A stretch of 13,683 nucleotides of DNA, taken from NCBI GenBank assembly GCA_947457325.1, contig CANGVU010000007.1:1-13683 (forward strand), given 5' to 3'. The notes beneath the pieces are model-generated. The model made no database searches. It saw nothing but the letters and a program-made list of their open reading frames with translations, and was not told where the DNA came from. Below are positions 1 to 4,797 of this stretch, piece by piece. How positions within the stretch are numbered: position 1 is the first letter of the stretch; the number at the start of each line of letters is the position of its first letter. The position numbers were made by a program, and so were the translations under genes. This stretch comes from Flavobacteriales bacterium. GTDB lineage: Bacteria; Bacteroidota; Bacteroidia; Flavobacteriales_D; Sanyastnellaceae.

Positions 1-702
1 GTAAAAAGAGCCAATGAACTAGCTGGGTATGAAGAGGTATATCAATTATACGCCAAACGCTACTATCCGGAAGCCATGACGGCTTGCAACAAAGTACTGC
101 GCGAAGATTCAACAAATCACTTGCTTTGCAAGTATAAAATTTTAAGAGCGGTTTGTGTGGGTTACGTGGACGCCATGGCCGGACTCACTGACCAATACCA
201 AGAGGCATTGAAGGTGGTAATCCAAGATTGCCCAGGTTCTCCTGAAGCTGAAAAAGCACAAGAACTATTGATGCCTTTTGCCCCAAAAACCGAAAAACCT
301 TCGGAAACCACACCACCTCCTGCTCAGGAGGTGACCTTCCAATTTGACGAGAAAGCTGAACATTATTTTGCCATTGAAATTCCACTCAGCACCCCTAACA
401 TCAATGGTTACAAAGCCATCATGGCAGACTACACTCAAAAATTTTATGCCTCAAATAAACTGACTGTAACCGGCAATATGCTCAACCCTGAGACCCAATT
501 GCTGATGACCAAAAGTTTCAAAAAACTGGCTGACGCTCAAGATTTTATGAGTACCTTCGCATTGAACACCAATGAAGTAAAAGAAATTCACGAAAAACAA
601 TTCCAGTATTTCTTGATTTCCAAACAGAATTATGTTCAGTTGTTTAAGATTAAAAGTTTAGACAGTTACAAGCAATTTTACCAAGAAAACTATCCGAAAT
701 AA
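1..702 (+). CDS. porW: PorW/SprE-like T9SS/gliding protein, C-terminal part (5' truncated)
   Basis: The frame is open from base 1, so this is the last ~233 residues of a longer protein; the methionine at 76 is internal. The N-terminal visible part is helical and TPR-like, starting with residues YEEVYQLYAKRYYPEAM. A Pro/Thr-rich linker (around bases 290-330) leads to a C-terminal alpha/beta domain that begins EHYFAIEIPLS and ends with QFYQENYPK. This helical-repeat plus small C-terminal domain layout is what I know from PorW (Porphyromonas) and SprE (Flavobacterium), lipoproteins needed for type IX secretion and gliding, where they connect the trans-envelope motor to the translocon. The lipobox, if any, lies outside the window. 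Its stop is 1 nt before the bactofilin start, so the two are probably one operon. The family call is from memory of the C-terminal pattern; a generic TPR protein is the alternative. Confidence 0.65.
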   Translation, partial: VKRANELAGYEEVYQLYAKRYYPEAMTACNKVLREDSTNHLLCKYKILRAVCVGYVDAMAGLTDQYQEALKVVIQDCPGSPEAEKAQELLMPFAPKTEKPSETTPPPAQEVTFQFDEKAEHYFAIEIPLSTPNINGYKAIMADYTQKFYASNKLTVTGNMLNPETQLLMTKSFKKLADAQDFMSTFALNTNEVKEIHEKQFQYFLISKQNYVQLFKIKSLDSYKQFYQENYPK

Positions 703-703
703 A

Positions 704-1105
704 ATGAAAATGTCAAGAACCCCTGAAAATCCGGTGGACACTTCCATCAATCGCATTGTAGAAGGAACATCCATCAAAGGTGATATCAAATGTGAAAGCA
801 ACATTCGCATTGATGGAATTTTTGTCGGTGATTTGATTACCAAAGGTCGTTTGGTAGTGGGTCCTAATGGTAAAATTGAAGGAAATGTAACCTGTCAAAA
901 CGCTGAATTGGAAGGACAAATCAAAGGAAAAATTCAAGTTCAGCAATTGCTTACTTTGAAATCCACTGCTAAAGTAGACGGAGATATGGTTACCGATAAA
1001 TTGGCCATTGAGCCCGGTGCTACCTTCACTGGAAACTGCAGCATGGGAAACAAAATAAAGGACATCAAAATAGATGTTCCTCAGGATGCCAAAGCCGCCG
1101 TTTAA
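704..1105 (+). CDS. Bactofilin (polymer-forming cytoskeletal protein)
   Basis: This is a 133-residue protein made of a short polar N-terminus, one bactofilin (DUF583) domain and a short charged tail. The domain starts with NRIVEGTSIKGDIKCESNIR and continues as a regular succession of short beta strands with Gly turns (IDGIFVGDL, GPNGKIEGNV, AELEGQIKG, AKVDGDMV, IEPGATFTGNC), the right-handed beta-helix pattern of bactofilins. Such proteins self-assemble without nucleotide into filaments or sheets, usually on the inner face of the membrane, where they scaffold envelope or cell-shape enzymes. The ATG at 704 follows the preceding stop by 1 nt; an in-frame ATG at 710 is an equally plausible start. 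The gene overlaps the start of the next gene. Being coupled to a PorW/SprE-like gene suggests, but does not prove, a role in positioning envelope machinery. Confidence 0.93.
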   Translation: MKMSRTPENPVDTSINRIVEGTSIKGDIKCESNIRIDGIFVGDLITKGRLVVGPNGKIEGNVTCQNAELEGQIKGKIQVQQLLTLKSTAKVDGDMVTDKLAIEPGATFTGNCSMGNKIKDIKIDVPQDAKAAV

Positions 1106-1286
1106 CACCAGTTTCTTAAGATATGCTGGTATGGCCAGTCAAATGGCCATTATCATTTTGGTCTTTGTTGGTATCGGTCGCTATTTGGATGGGGGAAATG
1201 GAAAAACATACACCCTAATCGGATCCATATTGGGAGTTGGCCTATCCTTATATTCTGTTGTTAAATCGCTCATGAAACAGCCATGA
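1086..1286 (+). CDS. AtpZ/AtpI-like small membrane protein
   Basis: This 66-residue protein has two hydrophobic segments (about residues 15-35 and 41-60) joined by a short loop with RYLDGGNGK, and ends in basic residues. The pattern RYAGMASQM, then GRYLD, then TLIGSILGVGLSLYSVVK is that of the AtpZ/AtpI family, two-TM proteins encoded at the head of F-type ATP synthase operons and implicated in rotor assembly or Mg2+/Ca2+ supply. I chose the ATG at 1086 because homologues begin M-P-K/R-K-P; an in-frame ATG at 1074 would add four residues. Either way the gene overlaps the end of the bactofilin gene (20-32 nt), and its stop overlaps the next start as ATGA, so translation is probably coupled. 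No ATP synthase subunit gene follows in this window. Confidence 0.8.
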   Translation: MPKPPFNTSFLRYAGMASQMAIIILVFVGIGRYLDGGNGKTYTLIGSILGVGLSLYSVVKSLMKQP

Positions 1287-1654
1287 AAATTAAACCCATT
1301 ACTGGCATTTATCTCACCGTTCTTTTGTGTGCCCTAATATTCTTGATTCAACCTCTTCAATGGCTATCGGAAAGCGTCCAATGGGCATTGGTTGGATTTA
1401 TTGGCACCTTTGGATTAATCACGTGGTTCTTTTCTAAAAGCATGTCACAAGCCAAATCGGGCAAGGTTTGGATCAACCAATTCCTTGGCTCCATTGCCAT
1501 AAAAATGTTTACCACATTGTCTTATTTGACCATTTTTCTTTATGTCAATAAAGATTGGGAAACTGCGCAGAAATTACAATTGGCCATTGGCGCATTTGTC
1601 GTTTATATTGCCTACACGATACTTCTGGCGGGCAACAAACCTAGCGCGGAATAA
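1283..1654 (+). CDS. Small four-TM membrane protein, possibly ATP-synthase-operon associated
   Basis: This 123-residue, strongly hydrophobic protein has four predicted membrane segments, around residues 8-25, 32-50, 67-87 and 99-117, with short polar loops (for example KSMSQAKSGK and YVNKDWETAQK). I do not recognise a conserved catalytic motif. Its four-helix topology and its place directly after an AtpZ/AtpI-like gene, with the ATGA overlap at 1283-1286, resemble the small AtpI-type or unnamed membrane protein that commonly precedes atpB in Bacteroidota. That role is inferred from context only. The 3' end overlaps the stop of the convergent vanZ-like gene by 14 nt (1641-1654), leaving no room for a conventional terminator and no atpB downstream. 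Confidence 0.75.
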   Translation: MKIKPITGIYLTVLLCALIFLIQPLQWLSESVQWALVGFIGTFGLITWFFSKSMSQAKSGKVWINQFLGSIAIKMFTTLSYLTIFLYVNKDWETAQKLQLAIGAFVVYIAYTILLAGNKPSAE

Positions 1655-2000
1655 TTCTATCCCTCAATCGCAGCACAACAAGAATTGCGGCTGCATCAAA
1701 CAACAGATCCAACATCTCTCCTGAACGATAAACCGTTAAAGCTGTTTGGAGGATCTCCAGCAGAATAGCATAAGATATCAACCCCAAAAACAATGGAGTA
1801 TTCCCGGGAACGGCACTCCATGGAAACAACAACCACAATAGGGTCAGCCCTCCAAACAAGATAAAATGCGCCACCTTGTCAAGACCAATAATATCGGTCA
1901 ATTCCCAGGTATTATGTGTTGGCACATGAATCAGGTGTAAGACCAAAACAAAAAAGGTTGCTACTGGAGCAACCTTATTATTTCTCAGAAAAGAAAACAT
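1641..2000 (-). CDS. VanZ-like family membrane protein
   Basis: This 119-residue protein has four hydrophobic helices (about residues 10-27, 42-60, 66-90 and 97-112). It carries the VanZ-family signature: DKVAHFILFGGLTLL in helix 2, and a glutamate in helix 3 (EILQTALTVYRSGEMLDLL), followed by a small-residue-rich last helix. VanZ was named for low-level teicoplanin resistance, but most chromosomal members are of unknown function and probably act on the cell envelope. It starts 3 nt after the gcvH stop, so the two genes are co-transcribed. In flavobacteria I recall a vanZ-like gene and gcvH sitting beside sprA, a type IX secretion gene; here a TSUP gene is on the far side of gcvH instead. Resistance should not be assumed. 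Confidence 0.85.
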   Translation of the reverse strand: MFSFLRNNKVAPVATFFVLVLHLIHVPTHNTWELTDIIGLDKVAHFILFGGLTLLWLLFPWSAVPGNTPLFLGLISYAILLEILQTALTVYRSGEMLDLLFDAAAILVVLRLRDRIIPR

Positions 2001-2003
2001 ACT

Positions 2004-2378
2004 TTACAAAGATGCTTCGTAAGCCGCTGCATCCATTAAACCGCTCAAATCTACACCAGCGTCCAACTTCACTTTAATCATCCATCCCTCACCATAAGGA
2101 TCCTCATTGACCAATGCAGGATTGGCTTCCAAACCAGCATTCACCTCCAATACTGTTCCTTTCACAGGCATAAACAAATCAGAAACCGTCTTAACAGCCT
2201 CAACTGTACCAAACACCGCATGCTCATCCAATGATTCCCCTTCGGTCTCTATTTCAACAAATACAATATCACCCAATTCACCTTGCGCAAAAGCGGTGAT
2301 TCCTACTGTTGCTACATCACCGTCGATACGAACCCACTCGTGATCTTTGGTATACTTTAATTCTGCTGGATAGTTCAT
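2004..2378 (-). CDS. gcvH: Glycine cleavage system H protein
   Basis: This is a full-length H protein of 124 residues. It is the lipoylated carrier that shuttles the aminomethyl group between the P, T and L proteins during glycine breakdown; H proteins can also serve as lipoyl donors to other complexes. Visible hallmarks are YTKDHEWV near the N-terminus, [18 protein letters not shown], the lipoyl-attachment region [12 protein letters not shown] with the acceptor lysine at residue 63, and the C-terminal [13 protein letters not shown]. The start at 2378 is chosen because H proteins begin just before this DHEWV motif; the in-frame ATG at 2447 would add 23 atypical residues and would overlap the start of the divergent TSUP gene. 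No gcvP or gcvT is in the window. It is followed after 3 nt by the VanZ-like gene. Confidence 0.96.
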   Translation of the reverse strand: MNYPAELKYTKDHEWVRIDGDVATVGITAFAQGELGDIVFVEIETEGESLDEHAVFGTVEAVKTVSDLFMPVKGTVLEVNAGLEANPALVNEDPYGEGWMIKVKLDAGVDLSGLMDAAAYEASL

Positions 2379-2410
2379 AAAATTTTTCGTGTGGGGTAAA
2401 AATAGGACAT

Positions 2411-2418
2411 TATCTTCG
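2411..2418 (+). promoter_or_regulatory. Possible -7 element for the TSUP gene
   Basis: The divergent gap between gcvH (start 2378) and the TSUP gene (start 2446) contains TATCTTCG, one mismatch from the Bacteroidota -7 consensus TAnnTTTG, 27 nt before the TSUP start codon. No convincing -33 TTTG/TTG is present at the right distance. For gcvH the same gap shows only a weak TATTTTTA on the minus strand (2397-2404). Position and partial match are the only support. Confidence 0.25.
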
Positions 2419-2445
2419 AACTCCCTGCGAATACCGCAAAAAATC

Positions 2446-2889
2446 ATGAATTCATTTTTGAAAAATCAAATGAGCATTACTTCTATTCTCTTGTTGGCTT
2501 TGATTGGCCTTTTGGCTGGTATCATCAGCGGTTTTGTTGGGATTGGCGGCGGTATGATCATGGTGCCCGCGATGATTTATTTTTTTCAATACAATCAGTT
2601 CCAAGCACAAGGAACCAGCTTAGCGGTTTTAATGATGCCCGTTGGAATTTTTGCGGTAGTGAATTACTATCAAGCCGGCCACATTCAATTCATTCCCGTA
2701 TTTGCCATTGCACTAGGGTTTGTTGTTGGCGCTTTTTTAGGCAGCAAATGGGTGTTGGGAATGGACATTCAAAAAGTGAAATTGGTGTTTGGTCTTTTCA
2801 TGTTCCTCATGTCCGCCAAGATATCTTGGGACGCTTATCAGAAAATTACATCGCCACCGGCACCATCTGAAACAAAAAAGGAGGTCTGA
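2446..2889 (+). CDS. Half-length TSUP (TauE/SafE) family transporter
   Basis: This 147-residue integral membrane protein has about four to five hydrophobic helices and a polar tail ([12 protein letters not shown]). The first helix pair carries the TSUP signature [19 protein letters not shown] (glycine cluster at residues 32-36), followed by [15 protein letters not shown], which matches the first TauE repeat. TSUP permeases move sulfite, sulfonates, sulfoacetate or other small anions, but the substrate cannot be read from the sequence. Canonical members are about 250 residues, with two inverted repeats; this one is roughly a single repeat and would have to dimerise. I prefer the ATG at 2446; an alternative is 2470, whereas the 2389 ATG would lie upstream of the candidate promoter. 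It is divergent from gcvH and convergent with the XRE-H1 gene. Confidence 0.85.
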   Translation: MNSFLKNQMSITSILLLALIGLLAGIISGFVGIGGGMIMVPAMIYFFQYNQFQAQGTSLAVLMMPVGIFAVVNYYQAGHIQFIPVFAIALGFVVGAFLGSKWVLGMDIQKVKLVFGLFMFLMSAKISWDAYQKITSPPAPSETKKEV

Positions 2890-2901
2890 CGACCCCCTTT
2901 T
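2876..2901. terminator. Bidirectional hairpin terminator between TSUP and XRE-H1 genes
   Basis: AAAAGGAGGTC, loop TGAC, then GACCCCCTTTT forms an 11-bp stem with one A-C mismatch. The TSUP stop codon TGA is the first three bases of the loop. On the minus strand the hairpin is followed by a run of six T, so it is a better terminator for the XRE-H1 gene; on the plus strand it ends in four T. Confidence 0.65.
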
Positions 2902-2919
2902 CAATATTCAAAAGCAAAA

Positions 2920-3279
2920 TTATTTTTTACCTTTCTTAGCTACTTTCTTAGCTGGCTTGGCTGCTGGTTTAGCAACCTTCTTAGCTGGCTTAGCGGCTGG
3001 TTTAGCTGCCTTCTTTGCTGGCTTGGCTTTCTTTGGTTCTTCTTTAACCTCAATAGCGCTATCCAACAATTTAGATGAACTCATGTTGAACACTTGAGCA
3101 ATTTTCTCTAAAGTCAACAAAGTGATGTTGCGGCCTCTTTCGATGCGGTATGCATTGGACTTGTCCAATCCAACTACATCTCCAAATACCTCTAAGGTCA
3201 TTTTTTTCTTCTTGCGAAGAGCACGGATACCTGCTCCAATAGAAGCCAAGTATGCCTTTTCGTTAAATTTTTGAGCCAT
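2920..3279 (-). CDS. XRE-type HTH protein with histone-H1-like lysine-rich tail
   Basis: This 119-residue protein is in two clear parts. Residues about 13-71 form a Cro/C1-type helix-turn-helix: IRALRKKKKMTLEVFGDVVG, then LDKSNAYRIERGRNITLLTL and EKIAQVFNMSSSKLL. Residues about 78-119 are almost entirely Lys, Ala, Pro and Val, in KPAAKPAKKV units, like the tails of bacterial histone-H1-like (Hc1/AlgP-type) proteins. The first half should bind DNA specifically as a dimer, and the tail should bind DNA backbone non-specifically, so a nucleoid-associated or global-regulator role is a reasonable inference. The ATG at 3279 lies about 30 nt downstream of a well-matched promoter, and a hairpin terminator follows the stop, so it is a single-gene unit. 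Its target sites are not evident. Confidence 0.88.
   Translation of the reverse strand: MAQKFNEKAYLASIGAGIRALRKKKKMTLEVFGDVVGLDKSNAYRIERGRNITLLTLEKIAQVFNMSSSKLLDSAIEVKEEPKKAKPAKKAAKPAAKPAKKVAKPAAKPAKKVAKKGKK
2941..3006 (-). repeat. Two tandem 33-bp units encoding AKPAAKPAKKV
   Basis: Residues 92-102 and 103-113 of the XRE-H1 protein are two identical copies of the 11-residue unit AKPAAKPAKKV, encoded by two imperfect 33-bp direct repeats. Partial units flank them on both sides. Such repeats often vary in copy number between strains by slippage or recombination, and any change by a whole unit keeps the frame. Confidence 0.85.
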
Positions 3280-3307
3280 TTTGTTTTTTGTTTTCGGTTA
3301 CAACATA

Positions 3308-3337
3308 CAAAGATATAAATATTTCATTATGATACAA
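3308..3337 (-). promoter_or_regulatory. Bacteroidota-type promoter of the XRE-H1 gene
   Basis: On the minus strand, TTG (3337-3335), a 19-nt spacer and TATCTTTG (3315-3308) match the Bacteroidota sigma-ABfr consensus (-33 TTTG/TTG, about 19 nt, -7 TAnnTTTG). The predicted transcript starts about 20-25 nt before the ATG at 3279. The -33 element directly abuts the stop codon of the upstream symporter gene, so the XRE-H1 gene has its own promoter even though it lies downstream on the same strand. Confidence 0.72.
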
Positions 3338-4768
3338 CTATTTTTCCCACTTGTCCACGGCTACAGTGGCTAGCGCGTTACCAATAACATTGGTTGCAGA
3401 ACGACCCATATCCAACAAATGATCTACGCCCAACAACAATACAAGACCAGCCTCTGGTATGCCAAAAGTGGCTACCGTTCCTGCTATCACCACCAGTGAA
3501 GCCCTTGGCACACCAGCGATTCCCTTGCTGGTTATCATTAAAGTCAACAGCATGGTTATTTGATCTCCCAATGAAAGTTCAATGCCATAAGCTTGTGCAA
3601 TAAACAAACTGGCAAACGTCATGTACATCATGCTACCATCCAAATTGAAAGAATAGCCCAAGGGCAATACAAAACTGACGATGCGGTTTCTACAGCCAAA
3701 TCGCTCAAGCTGTTCCAACATTTTTGGATAAGCAGCTTCACTAGAAGCCGTAGAAAAAGCCAACAGCAATGGTTGTTTTAAATGACTAAGCAGTACTTTT
3801 ATCTTTGACTTTAACAACAACCAACCTACGCCTATCAAAATCAACCAAAGCAGAGCCAATCCAGAATAAAACTCACCTATGAAAGTGGCGTAAGTGGCCA
3901 AAACTCCTATCCCCTTCTTGGCTATAATGGCTGTAATGGCAGCAAAGACTGCGAAAGGTGCAACGTACATGACAAATGTTGTAATCTTAAGCATAACGTG
4001 ACCTATAGCGTCCATGGCTTTAATCAAGCCATCTGCTTTCTCACCCATAGAGGCTGCTCCAACTCCAAATAATAATGCAAAAATAACAATCTGCAGAATC
4101 TCATTCTTAGCCATTGCATCGATAACACTTGAAGGGAAAATATGCGTGACAAATCCCTTTAATGTGATGGCTTGGTGCTCCAATCCAATGCTTGCCGATT
4201 GGTCCGGCATTTCCAACTGAAGTTGGTGACCAGGCTGATACAAGTTCACCAAAACAGCACCCAAGGCCAATGAGATTAACGATGCTGAAAAAAACCAAAG
4301 CAAGGTTTTTCCTCCAATTCTACCCACAGCTTTGAGGTCTCCTAACTTGGCCACACCAGCAACCAATGTTGCAAAAACCAATGGCGCAATAATCATCTTG
4401 ATCAAACGCAAAAAAACCTCAGTGAAAATGCTCAACACCTCTAAAATCTTAGCCAAAGTGCCGTCCATCTTGGATTCTCTATTGGCATTAGATACAACAA
4501 TCTCTTGCAAATCTACTTTCTTATCGTGCGACCATTTCAAAGCAGCATCGTATTTCTGGTCTGCCGTTAGTACTGTATCCTTAGCTATTTCTTGAAGATC
4601 TAAGCTCGTCTCCTTGCTCACGTCACTTATCTGCTGAGAAATTTTTTCCCAAGCTTCTGCCTTGGTCAGGGGACTAGATGGTGGATACGAAACGTTTAGC
4701 CAGGCGCCAAAAACGATGCCCAAAAGAAGTGCAATAAAAATCCACTGAGTAAGATTAATCTTTTTCAT
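3338..4768 (-). CDS. Dicarboxylate/glutamate:cation symporter (DAACS family, GltP-like)
   Basis: This 476-residue inner-membrane transporter belongs to the DctA/GltP/EAAT family and takes up acidic amino acids or C4-dicarboxylates with H+ or Na+. Hallmarks are STASSEAAYP in hairpin 1 (residues 339-348), GYSFNLDGS in TM7 (371-379), SKGIAGVP in hairpin 2 (414-421) and GVDHLLDMGRSATNVIGNAL in TM8 (447-466). The Asp and Arg of DMGR are at the positions that coordinate substrate in GltPh. The C-terminal half reads most like E. coli GltP. Residues about 27-103 are a hydrophilic, mostly helical insertion between TM1 and TM2 that the standard enzymes lack, predicted periplasmic. The start at 4768 (MKKINLTQWIF) directly precedes TM1; the in-frame ATG at 4801 would overlap the upstream stop. 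It lies 29 nt after the PurF-like gene, probably in the same operon. Confidence 0.93.
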   Translation of the reverse strand: MKKINLTQWIFIALLLGIVFGAWLNVSYPPSSPLTKAEAWEKISQQISDVSKETSLDLQEIAKDTVLTADQKYDAALKWSHDKKVDLQEIVVSNANRESKMDGTLAKILEVLSIFTEVFLRLIKMIIAPLVFATLVAGVAKLGDLKAVGRIGGKTLLWFFSASLISLALGAVLVNLYQPGHQLQLEMPDQSASIGLEHQAITLKGFVTHIFPSSVIDAMAKNEILQIVIFALLFGVGAASMGEKADGLIKAMDAIGHVMLKITTFVMYVAPFAVFAAITAIIAKKGIGVLATYATFIGEFYSGLALLWLILIGVGWLLLKSKIKVLLSHLKQPLLLAFSTASSEAAYPKMLEQLERFGCRNRIVSFVLPLGYSFNLDGSMMYMTFASLFIAQAYGIELSLGDQITMLLTLMITSKGIAGVPRASLVVIAGTVATFGIPEAGLVLLLGVDHLLDMGRSATNVIGNALATVAVDKWEK

Positions 4769-4792
4769 TCGTGAGTACAATATCCCACGAAT
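4767..4792 (-). promoter_or_regulatory. Inverted repeat over the symporter start codon
   Basis: CACGAAT (4786-4792) and ATTCGTG (4767-4773) form a perfect 7-bp inverted repeat with a 12-nt spacer in the 29-nt gap between the PurF-like and symporter genes. In the minus-strand mRNA the 3' arm includes the first two bases of the symporter ATG. It could be a start-occluding hairpin or a dimeric-protein operator. Chance occurrence cannot be excluded. Confidence 0.3.
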
Positions 4793-4797
4793 ATAGG

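Noticed and set aside
713..1108. Long open frame antisense to the bactofilin gene
   Set aside because: It mirrors the bactofilin gene, its translation shows no recognisable motif, and the sense frame is a clear family match.
2379..2447. N-terminal extension of gcvH from the ATG at 2447
   Set aside because: H proteins start near the DHEWV motif, the extra 23 residues are atypical, and the extension would cover the divergent promoter region and overlap the TSUP start.
2941..3006. CRISPR-like or intergenic repeat array
   Set aside because: The units are adjacent without spacers and keep the reading frame of a protein tail.
2789..3097. Plus-strand frame with repeated Leu-Ala-Gly segments resembling a membrane or antifreeze-like protein
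   Set aside because: It is the complement of the Lys/Ala/Pro repeat tail of the XRE-H1 gene; the repetitive look comes from the 33-bp units.
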